The notes beneath the pieces are model-generated. The model worked only from the letters and a program-made list of their open reading frames with translations. It was not told the DNA's origin and made no database searches. From Daejeonella lutea (GTDB lineage: Bacteria; Bacteroidota; Bacteroidia; Sphingobacteriales; Sphingobacteriaceae): DNA of 64,000 nt. This document shows positions 46,753 to 53,462 of this stretch, piece after piece (the stretch's first letter is position 1; each line of letters begins with the position of its first letter). The position numbers and the translations under genes are program-made. Location of the stretch: NCBI RefSeq assembly GCF_900168015.1, contig NZ_FUYR01000002.1:310001-374000 (forward strand). The letters run 5' to 3'.

Positions 46753-47926
46753 AAATAAGTTTCTGATAAGTCCGCCACCACAAATCCGGCATTTCACCGG
46801 CATTCGCCATTTGATAATCCTCATATCTGCAAGGAACCAGGTGGTGGCGTTCGTTCTTTGACAGACCACTAGGATATGGTACCTGCATCCACCATCGGTC
46901 AGATTTTTTGCTTTTAACAAAAACAAGTTCGTGAGAACCGTCCTTCAGGCTCGCGCGGTATGTAATGTACTGTGATTTCGGCAGCAGCGGGTATTCCTTT
47001 TTACGATTATAAAATCCATCCACAAAGTACCAGACCATCTGCGCCAGTAGCAATGCCGTCTGTCCATTCTGGTCGTATGCGGGATTAAACTCATAAAACC
47101 CGATAGACGTCAGCTTATCATTCATACCTGCATATCGGCAGATTTGGCAAGCTTCTTCGCCATAAAACCCATTTGGTGTAGCATTGGCATTTGCACAAGC
47201 ATCCGATGAGCGAATTGCAGCCAGATCGAAACTGATCATGTTGGCATTGCGAATAATTGGTTCTGAAATGGTTATGGAGTTAGCAAAATCACCAAGCCGG
47301 TGGATATCAAAATAAAGCTTATCCATTACCTTAAGGCTGTCTTGATTGACAAAATAAGTCTGGTAACCAATATTGCTAAAATTGAAGAGATAATTGGGCT
47401 GGTGCAAAAGGATTCTGTTTAGATAAGATTGAGATGTGGTGCCGTCTACACCTTCTGAATCATCGTCCAGATCAAAATGTGAGTCAACTACCAAAAGATC
47501 AATTTTCTGTTCCAGGTCTTCGTAAGCAAGGAACTGCGGATATGTCAGATCCTGGCCACCTCCGATAATCACCGGAAGAATATTAATTTTCATTAATTCA
47601 GACACAACCAGCTTGACCGCGACGTATGTATCAGAAACACTATGACCGGCCTTGATATTCCCCAGGTCTACAATCCTGGTTGTATAATTACCTTCGTTTA
47701 AAGCATAAAATTTCTCGCGAAAATGGTCAGCAGCAAGGGCAGTACCTGAGTTATTAATCGCATTACGATCTTCCTGAACGCCAATAATTGCTATATCGTA
47801 AGTATTTTCTTCAAGAACGGGAAAATCAGAAGTATAAATTTCCAGTTTGGAGCCTAAATGACTGTTGTAAAAACCATTTTTCGGTGATACATAGCTAACA
47901 GGGGAAAGAAAATCGGATAAAGACAT
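46751..47926 (-). CDS. Arginase/formimidoylglutamase family protein with altered metal site
   Basis: 391 residues with the ureohydrolase fold. Usual arginase metal ligands are partly replaced: GGGQDLTYPQF has Gln in place of the first His, DSHFDLDDD keeps D-x-H-x-D, and SFDLAAIRSSDA has Ala where the second Asp of SxDxD is expected. The C-terminal extension (from about 290) with SPLPSGLSKNERHHLVPCRY-like sequence is typical of the Bacteroidota formimidoylglutamase-annotated group. Either a mononuclear enzyme or a non-enzymatic relative. A perfect palindrome ATCGATTAATCGAT at 47944-47957 lies just upstream. Confidence 0.8.
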   Translation of the reverse strand: MSLSDFLSPVSYVSPKNGFYNSHLGSKLEIYTSDFPVLEENTYDIAIIGVQEDRNAINNSGTALAADHFREKFYALNEGNYTTRIVDLGNIKAGHSVSDTYVAVKLVVSELMKINILPVIIGGGQDLTYPQFLAYEDLEQKIDLLVVDSHFDLDDDSEGVDGTTSQSYLNRILLHQPNYLFNFSNIGYQTYFVNQDSLKVMDKLYFDIHRLGDFANSITISEPIIRNANMISFDLAAIRSSDACANANATPNGFYGEEACQICRYAGMNDKLTSIGFYEFNPAYDQNGQTALLLAQMVWYFVDGFYNRKKEYPLLPKSQYITYRASLKDGSHELVFVKSKKSDRWWMQVPYPSGLSKNERHHLVPCRYEDYQMANAGEMPDLWWRTYQKLI

Positions 47927-47943
47927 AAGAAATTAGTTCTGAG

Positions 47944-47957
47944 ATCGATTAATCGAT
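47944..47957. promoter_or_regulatory. 14-bp perfect palindrome, candidate operator
   Basis: ATCGATTAATCGAT lies 18 nt upstream of the arginase-like start codon, in the divergent gap shared with the SDR gene. Size and position suit a dimeric repressor site, but no regulator is nearby, so the role is inferred. Confidence 0.3.
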
Positions 47958-48061
47958 GGGCCCCGTTAAACAATTCAGTCGGACGCCAGGATTGTGACAA
48001 CAGACTAAAAGCAAATATCAGTTTATTCAAGTACTTTTGAAAGCAATAAAAAAAACATTCC

Positions 48062-49033
48062 ATGGTATTAGTCACCGGCGCCACCGGTTTTTTAGGTTCC
48101 GAACTAGTTAGTCAGCTCTTGTTAAAAGGCGAAAAGGTCCGTGCCATCAAACGATCGTCTTCAATCATTCCTCTCATCATAAAAAATGAACATAATATCG
48201 AGTGGGTGGATGCAGACCTTTTGGATTACTTCAGTCTGGATGAGGCTTTGGTGGGAATTAAAAATGTTTACCATTGTGCCGCGCTGGTGTCTTTCGCACA
48301 AAAAGACAAAAAGCAAATGATGAAGGTGAATGTGGAAGGGACGTCTAATTTACTAAATGCTAGTGTAGCTCACAATGTCGATAAATTGCTGCATGTTAGC
48401 TCAGTCGCCGCCGTAGGAGACAGTAAACATAACGACCTGATAACCGAAAAAAACCATTGGGAATTCGGAGCAGGACAAAGCAGTTATTCCGTGTCCAAAT
48501 ACGAAAGTGAGATGGAAGTTTTTCGCGCTGCTGCTGAAGGTTTAAATACGGTGATCGTCAATCCATCAATAATTATTGGCAGGAATGCTGGCAGTGAAGG
48601 TAGCGGGCAGCTATTTGAAGCGATAAGAAAAGGCTTGCCGTATTACCCAGGAGGAAGTTTCGGGTATGTTGATGTGACTGATGTGGCATCAGCAATGATA
48701 AGATTAATGGAAAGTGATATTTCGAACGAACGTTTCATAATTAGTGCTGAAAATTGGTCGTACAGGGATTTGTTTTCGGAAATAGCAACCGGCTTAAACA
48801 AGAAACAGCCTGCTATTGCTTTGCAGCCCTGGATGCTTAATGTGGCAAGATATGGTAAAGGAATTTTGTCGGCTCTGTCTGGAAAACCCAATAGCCTAAA
48901 TAAGGATACCGTCCGTACTGCCTTCAAAAAGCAGAATTATTCCAATGAAAAAATTAAAAAGGCTCTAAATTTGGAGTTCAGATCTGTCAGGGAAACCATT
49001 GCAGAGATCTGTAAGAATTACAACACGAATTAA
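48062..49033 (+). CDS. NAD-dependent epimerase/dehydratase (extended SDR)
   Basis: 323 residues. Nucleotide-binding motif VTGATGFLGSELVSQLL at the N-terminus (GxxGxxG), VYHCAALVSFAQKDKKQMMKVNVEGT, Ser in LLHVSSVAAVGD and catalytic YSVSKYESEM (YxxxK). Similar proteins are annotated as dihydroflavonol reductase-like or nucleoside-diphosphate-sugar epimerases; the substrate is unknown. The stop codon is 10 nt before the likely start of the phosphoserine phosphatase fusion, so co-transcription is likely. Confidence 0.87.
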   Translation: MVLVTGATGFLGSELVSQLLLKGEKVRAIKRSSSIIPLIIKNEHNIEWVDADLLDYFSLDEALVGIKNVYHCAALVSFAQKDKKQMMKVNVEGTSNLLNASVAHNVDKLLHVSSVAAVGDSKHNDLITEKNHWEFGAGQSSYSVSKYESEMEVFRAAAEGLNTVIVNPSIIIGRNAGSEGSGQLFEAIRKGLPYYPGGSFGYVDVTDVASAMIRLMESDISNERFIISAENWSYRDLFSEIATGLNKKQPAIALQPWMLNVARYGKGILSALSGKPNSLNKDTVRTAFKKQNYSNEKIKKALNLEFRSVRETIAEICKNYNTN

Positions 49034-49043
49034 TACCAATAGA

Positions 49044-50336
49044 TTGAAGCAGTTTTATATTATTGATTTCGACAGCACTTTTACTCAGGTAGAAGCGCTC
49101 GACGAACTGGCAAGAATTTCCTTAAAAGACCACCCGAATCGTGAAGGCATTTATCAGAAAATCGAAGATCTGACAAATGCGGCTATGGAAGGAAAGATGT
49201 CCTTTCGTGAGAGTCTGACTGCACGGGTTCAATTACTCGATGCAGATAAAGAACATTTAAAGCAACTAATCTCTCATCTGAAAACGAAAGTGTCGGCGTC
49301 ATTCTCGCGGAATAAGACATTCTTTAAAAAACATGCCGACGACGTGCTAATTGTTTCGGGTGGATTTAAAGAATTTATCATTCCCGTTGTTTCATCTTAT
49401 CATATATCAAAAGAGAATATTTACGCTAATACGTTTGTTTTCGACAATTCGGGAAAGATCATCGGTTATGATGAAACCAATCCGCTATCCAACGAAGGTG
49501 GTAAAGTAACTCTACTAAAGGATCTCAAACTGCAAGGAGATATTTACGGCATTGGCGACGGTCATTCAGACTTTCAGCTAAAGGAGTTTGGTATGATCAG
49601 AAAGTTTTACGCCTTTACTGAGAATATAGAACGTAAAACTGTGGCTGAAAAGGCGGATCATGTTACGCCAAGTTTCGATGAGTTCTTATATGTGAATAAT
49701 TTGCCGCGGGCAATCTCATATCCAAAAAATAGAATTTTATGTCTCGTTATTGGAGACGTGCCTGCCCTCGCAATACAAACGTTGAAAAAAGATGGCTTCT
49801 CAATCCGACATAAAACAAGTTTTGAGGAAAAATATGTTCCCGATGTTGGGATGATGCTGCTTGCAAATGGAGAAGTTCTGGAAGACGAAAAGCTCAAGCG
49901 TGCAGTAAAACTTAAGACCATTGGGTACCTTGGAAACAGTCGGTTAATCTTGTCGAAAGATATCTGTACTGATATGGGTATTGTGGTTTTTGATGACCCG
50001 AAAAACAATGCAGGTAATACTGAATTTATTGCCAAGCGCATGATTAATTTCATCAATCACGGGCATACGTACAGGAGTTTAAATTTCCCTAATCTACAGC
50101 TTCCCCGCATCGCCGGTGCTCACAGGCTGATTCATATTCACCATAATGTTCCGGGTGTGATGGCGAGCATAAACCAGGTATTCGCAGATCATGACATTAA
50201 TATCGTTGGACAATACCTAATGACTAATACAGATATCGGCTATGTCATTACTGATGTAAGTGACCATTATGATAAACGAGTTTTGAAAGATCTCAAGCAG
50301 ATTGACCACACCATAAAATTCAGGATACTTTATTAA
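49044..50336 (+). CDS. serB: Phosphoserine phosphatase fused to a SerA remnant lacking its NAD domain
   Basis: About 430 residues. I favour the TTG at 49044, because conserved sequence starts there as LKQFYIIDFDSTF; the other option, a TTG at 48999, overlaps the SDR gene and adds non-conserved residues. HAD core at 1-215: FDST (motif I), LIVSGGF (II), GGKVTLLKDL (III), GIGDGHSDFQL (IV), all intact. About 225-310 resembles the SerA substrate-binding segment (ILCLVIGDVPALAIQTLKKDG). The NAD-binding lobe is absent. The end (NFPNLQLP, RLIHIHHNVPGVMASINQVF, IRFRILY-like) is a SerA-type ACT domain. So it is a SerB enzyme with a likely serine-sensing tail. Confidence 0.85.
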   Translation: MKQFYIIDFDSTFTQVEALDELARISLKDHPNREGIYQKIEDLTNAAMEGKMSFRESLTARVQLLDADKEHLKQLISHLKTKVSASFSRNKTFFKKHADDVLIVSGGFKEFIIPVVSSYHISKENIYANTFVFDNSGKIIGYDETNPLSNEGGKVTLLKDLKLQGDIYGIGDGHSDFQLKEFGMIRKFYAFTENIERKTVAEKADHVTPSFDEFLYVNNLPRAISYPKNRILCLVIGDVPALAIQTLKKDGFSIRHKTSFEEKYVPDVGMMLLANGEVLEDEKLKRAVKLKTIGYLGNSRLILSKDICTDMGIVVFDDPKNNAGNTEFIAKRMINFINHGHTYRSLNFPNLQLPRIAGAHRLIHIHHNVPGVMASINQVFADHDINIVGQYLMTNTDIGYVITDVSDHYDKRVLKDLKQIDHTIKFRILY

Positions 50337-50481
50337 TTTAATTCTGTGGAGATCAAGTCGATGTGAGCTACACTACCACTGATACTTAGCACTACTATTG
50401 CTGGACGAAGTGACACTTCCTAAGTAGCTATACACTAAAAAACAAAGTGTATGGAAACAAATCAAGAAACTGGGCTCAAGT

Positions 50482-50655
50482 ATGAGCGCGCAAACAAGAG
50501 TGATCGCTATCCCCGGGGAAGTAATTCAGGAAGCAGTCCGACTAGTCGAATCTGGTATAATGTTAAAATACGTTTGCTTAATGTATGGAATGAGCGGAAA
50601 TACGCTCTATAAGTGGCTCACCTGTTTTCGAGAGGGGAAGTGGTGCACCAAATAG
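50482..50655 (+). pseudogene. Remnant of an IS3-family OrfA (transposase helix-turn-helix)
   Basis: A 57-codon frame that reads as MSAQTRVIAIPGEVIQEAVR and continues into LKYVCLMYGMSGNTLYKWLT, the HTH of IS3/IS-911-type OrfA. It stops soon after the helix, with no OrfB nearby. Just upstream, a 7-bp stem ATACACT/AGTGTAT lies at 50430-50452. It fills the 400-nt gap 50337-50741, in which nothing else is seen besides a heptamer array at the end. Decayed insertion. Confidence 0.55.
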
Positions 50656-50718
50656 TAAAGCCAAGCCCCTAGAGCTTAAAAACAATTGTAAAAAAGGCAC
50701 GTAATCAACGCTAAATTA

Positions 50719-50744
50719 TCTCAACTTTCAACTCTCAACTTTTA
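50719..50744. repeat. Heptamer array (CTCAACT type) on the small lipoprotein stop codon
   Basis: TCTCAACTTTCAACTCTCAA units end on the stop codon of the minus-strand gene at 50742. Single arm. Confidence 0.65.
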
Positions 50745-50954
50745 GTGTGTTCTCTCAATCGTCGTATCCCCCACACCAATATTAGTAGAATCACGAACCA
50801 CTACCGTACTATCCGGAGCCCTTCCCTGGATGGTTTCCTGATCATGGTTGGTGGTATGGTCTGGTTCCTGGCCGGCGTGATAGCAATAGTGATTTGGATC
50901 ACCGCAGGAAGCGAGGGCAAAAAGAATTGCGCTTAGGAAAAGATATTTTTTCAT
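50742..50954 (-). CDS. Small lipoprotein of unknown function
   Basis: 70 residues from the ATG at 50954 (an in-frame start at 50981 is too far from the signal). MKKYLFLSAILFALASC is a lipoprotein signal, followed by a His/Asp/Thr-rich mature part (NHYCYHAGQEPDHTTNHDQE and repeated DST/DTT). No known domain. Downstream of the DUF3109 gene by 58 nt on the same strand. Confidence 0.7.
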   Translation of the reverse strand: MKKYLFLSAILFALASCGDPNHYCYHAGQEPDHTTNHDQETIQGRAPDSTVVVRDSTNIGVGDTTIERTH

Positions 50955-51012
50955 GACAAGGTTATTGAATGGTGTAAACACCTTTACAACAATCCCCGCC
51001 CCGGTTTAGTTT

Positions 51013-51579
51013 TTAATAAACCTCACCTGCCTTCTCGCGAAGTTCGTCGTACCACTCTGCACCATACTTCCTGATCAGCGGCTCTTTCAAAAATTCATAA
51101 ACCGAAACTTTCAGTTCCTTGCCAAACGAACAAGCATCGCTGCAGATATTCCAGCGATCATAATGCAGCACATCAAACTCGGGATAATTGGTTATGCGGA
51201 TCGGGTAAAGGTGACATGAGATGGGTTTTTTCCAGGCAATCGCACCTTGTTCGTATGCCTTTTCAATTGCACATTTGCTGATGCCGTTTTCCCAGGTCAC
51301 ATAAGCACATTCTTTGTTTGTATCTATACAGGGTGTCGTATAATCACCTTCAAAGTCCTTTACGTAAGTTCCGAATTCTTCGATGACAGCAATGCCTTTT
51401 TCCGTCATATAGGGCTTGACCTTCGCATAGATATCATCCAGCACAGCCAGTTCAAAACGTTCAAGCGGTGCGCCCGAATCGCCTTCGATGCAACATGCAC
51501 CCTGGCATTTGTTGAGGTTGCAGACGAAGTTTTCTTTGATTATGTCTTCGTGAACTAGGGTGTTTTGTACCTGGATCAT
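51013..51579 (-). CDS. DUF3109 family protein (YkgJ-like cysteine cluster)
   Basis: 188 residues, cytoplasmic. Conserved cysteines in NFVCNLNKCQGACCIEGDSG (about 17-36), TPCIDTNKECAYV, KCAIE, ISCHLYPIRI and CSDAC, consistent with an Fe-S or zinc cluster as in CxxCxxxxC YkgJ-like proteins. DUF3109 is common in Bacteroidota, function not established. A GACAGTTGACAGTGG array begins 7 nt upstream of the start codon. Confidence 0.88.
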   Translation of the reverse strand: MIQVQNTLVHEDIIKENFVCNLNKCQGACCIEGDSGAPLERFELAVLDDIYAKVKPYMTEKGIAVIEEFGTYVKDFEGDYTTPCIDTNKECAYVTWENGISKCAIEKAYEQGAIAWKKPISCHLYPIRITNYPEFDVLHYDRWNICSDACSFGKELKVSVYEFLKEPLIRKYGAEWYDELREKAGEVY

Positions 51580-51586
51580 TTCAATG

Positions 51587-51620
51587 AGTGGACAGTTGAC
51601 AGTGGACAGTTGACAGTTGG
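51587..51620. repeat. Heptamer array (AGTGGACAGTTGAC, 14-bp period)
   Basis: Two copies of AGTGGACAGTTGAC followed by AGTTGG, directly upstream of the DUF3109 start codon. A start-side example of the array family. Confidence 0.75.
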
Positions 51621-51748
51621 ATGCATCTTAATTCAATGTGGCGACTAAAATTTAAATTATATCGAAAATTAATGAACCGACAATGGATATTTTGGCGTTG
51701 GACGACATAAGTCTGGGCAAATATCTTAATGGTACGCTTTGTGGAAAT

Positions 51749-51779
51749 CTTGATTCTTGGTTCTTGGTTCCTGGTTCTA
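51749..51779. repeat. Heptamer array (TTCTTGG type) at the DUF3108 stop codon
   Basis: TGATTCTTGGTTCTTGGTTC and CTGGTTC, ending 4 nt before the stop codon of the DUF3108 gene on the minus strand. Confidence 0.7.
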
Positions 51780-51783
51780 ATTA

Positions 51784-52560
51784 CTATTTTTTCAACGCCG
51801 TCAACGGATACTTCAAGCCACTCGCCGAAGCAAGCTCCAGAGTAACTGAACCCACCAATATCTCTACTTGTGCCTTTACAGGAATCCGGTTCCCATCATC
51901 GGTTATCCAAAGATATAACTTGCTGTCTTTTCGGAAAATTCTCCCGGGCTGGATTGACGGGCTGAATTTCAGACAGTTAAAATAACCTAAAGCGGTTTTG
52001 ACCCGCTCTTTACCGACGTACTGAATGGTTAACTTCGTAACCCCATCATCCAGGAAATAATCCATACTGAACTTAGATCCGACGCTCAGTTTGGTGATAT
52101 CCAGGCTTCGGGCAAAATAATATGCCGAAAGTACATCAAAGGTTTGGCCGTCGCCCTTGAAGGTTCCTTTATTAGAAACAATTTTCTTCTCATCCTGGTA
52201 AAATCGGGCCCTGTCGGAACGCCGGTAATTCGCTTCACGAATACTTTCCGTATACAGATAAGGACTTAGATCCTTCTGATCTATATAAGAATCATAGCGG
52301 TTCCTAACCTTGTAAAAAACATCAAATGAACCGGCCGTCTTGCCCTCAGCAACGAGATGAAAAACAGGTTTACCTTCAAATTTGGTATCGGTACTTTCTA
52401 CACGGATATTAGCCTCAGCAGCCGTAATAAAACCATATCTCAGCTTATAGCGCAATTTCTCCCCCACCTGGAATACCGGCTCCTGCACGCTGCGGAGTTC
52501 CTGGGACGAGGCCTTCGCAACGGAGATTAGTAGTATAAATATGAGTAGTTTATAATTCAT
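51784..52560 (-). CDS. Secreted DUF3108 protein
   Basis: 258 residues with a signal peptide (LISVAKASSQ). Matches DUF3108: FQVGEKLRYKLRYGFITAAEANI at about 30-52, AYYFARSLDITKLSVGSKF and the closing NRIPVKAQVEILVGSVTLEL. A predicted beta-barrel or lipocalin-like periplasmic protein of unknown role. Followed within 4 nt of its stop by a TTCTTGG array. Upstream of its start lies a mixed repeat block (52571-52742) that separates it from the DUF2480 gene. Confidence 0.85.
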   Translation of the reverse strand: MNYKLLIFILLISVAKASSQELRSVQEPVFQVGEKLRYKLRYGFITAAEANIRVESTDTKFEGKPVFHLVAEGKTAGSFDVFYKVRNRYDSYIDQKDLSPYLYTESIREANYRRSDRARFYQDEKKIVSNKGTFKGDGQTFDVLSAYYFARSLDITKLSVGSKFSMDYFLDDGVTKLTIQYVGKERVKTALGYFNCLKFSPSIQPGRIFRKDSKLYLWITDDGNRIPVKAQVEILVGSVTLELASASGLKYPLTALKK

Positions 52561-52570
52561 TTTTGCTGGG

Positions 52571-52744
52571 CTATGAGCTAACAGGTATCAGCTATCAGCA
52601 TCTTGCAGGCGTACCTATCGTAATGCAATGTTTTCAATCCGTCGATCCTTTTCGACTTTCCATTCTCAACTCTACACCCGATAGCTATCGGGTCTCAATT
52701 CTCCACTCTCAACTCTCCACCGTCAACCGTCAACCGTCAACTTA
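52571..52744. repeat. Compound repeat block: arrays, GCGTACCTA, and the ACCCGATAGCTATCGGGT palindrome
   Basis: 52571-52599 has GGTATCAGCTATCAGC units. GCGTACCTA is at 52609-52617. 52651-52744 has CATTCTCAACTCT, the palindrome (52676-52693), then TCTCAATTCTCCACTCTCAA and CCGTCAACCGTCAACCGTCAA. It ends 1 nt before the DUF2480 stop codon. It fills the gap between two minus-strand genes and may terminate transcription. Confidence 0.8.
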
Positions 52745-52745
52745 T

Positions 52746-53261
52746 TCAGTCTTTCCTCTTATAAATAGGAACGGTAGAACACGGCTCTCCGTACATTATG
52801 CTTTTAGAAACTCCTGTGAGGCGTACTGTCAGGTCAATAAAAGCGGATTCAGGTATGGCGATCTCGCCGCAGCCTTTGATCACAATTCGCTGATCCCGGT
52901 ATTTTTCGAGGTCTAGTTTCTCCAGCTGTCTTTCGAAAAGAATCGTTTCCAGCAATTCGAGATTTCCAAACACAACGGTCTGTGCAACGGGTGCGAGACG
53001 ATTCGCCAAAAGCATATAAGCCCAGGTGGGAACTATTGCATCGGCACTGCATGTGATTGCAACGTGCTTACCGGTGTACTGCTCCCAGTTGTGCTCTTTG
53101 ATGAATTCCCTGAAATCTTTCTCCCGCAGCATCAGGCCGTGGAAAAGGTTATCTTTTATATCATATAGAATACGCTCGCCCTGCGGATAAAGCTCTGCAA
53201 GGTCGAAGCTTAGAAGGCCGCTTTGGGCGACTTTGTTGATGATGTTTTCTTGTATTTCCAT
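52746..53261 (-). CDS. DUF2480 family protein
   Basis: 171 residues from the ATG at 53261 (MEIQENIINKVAQSGLLSFD); the TTG at 53267 is unlikely. Family of Bacteroidota cytoplasmic proteins with unknown function. Conserved blocks: SFDLAELYPQGERILYDIKD, HVAITCSADAIVPTWAYMLL and IKGCGEIAIPESAFIDLT. No catalytic motif known. The gene is flanked by repeat arrays on both sides and preceded by a terminator, so it is likely transcribed alone. Confidence 0.87.
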   Translation of the reverse strand: MEIQENIINKVAQSGLLSFDLAELYPQGERILYDIKDNLFHGLMLREKDFREFIKEHNWEQYTGKHVAITCSADAIVPTWAYMLLANRLAPVAQTVVFGNLELLETILFERQLEKLDLEKYRDQRIVIKGCGEIAIPESAFIDLTVRLTGVSKSIMYGEPCSTVPIYKRKD

Positions 53262-53275
53262 AACCAAAAGATTTT

Positions 53276-53366
53276 ACCGCAGAGTACGCAGAGTTTTTCG
53301 CCGAGAGCGCAGAGTCTAAGCGTGCAATCTCTGCGCTCTCGGCGTGTACTTTGCGCACTCTGCAGT
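53276..53366. repeat. Inverted array of GCAGAG type
   Basis: Tandem CCGCAGAGTACGCAGAG, with a perfect 16-bp inverted pair CGCCGAGAGCGCAGAG (53299-53314) and its complement (53329-53344) around a 14-nt loop. The outer CGCAGAG units (53278-53293) also pair with GCGCACTCTGC (53353-53363). Lies upstream of the DUF2480 start. Confidence 0.85.
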
Positions 53367-53406
53367 TAATAAATTTTGTGAGTGCCGTAAGGCACCACCT
53401 CTAAAC

Positions 53407-53442
53407 AAAAAACCGGGAACGATATCAATCCTTCCCGGTTAC
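53407..53442 (-). terminator. Rho-independent terminator of ppiD
   Basis: On the minus strand AACCGGGAA, a 12-nt loop, TTCCCGGTT, then T-rich sequence (TTTTTGTTTAG). It is 20 nt after the ppiD stop codon. A classical single terminator, unlike the array hairpins. Confidence 0.85.
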
Positions 53443-53462
53443 AAAGTTAAGCAATTAGCTGC

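Noticed and set aside
52571-52916. Plus-strand frame of 117 codons from 52563
   Set aside because: Runs through repeat arrays and overlaps DUF2480 in antisense; no protein features.
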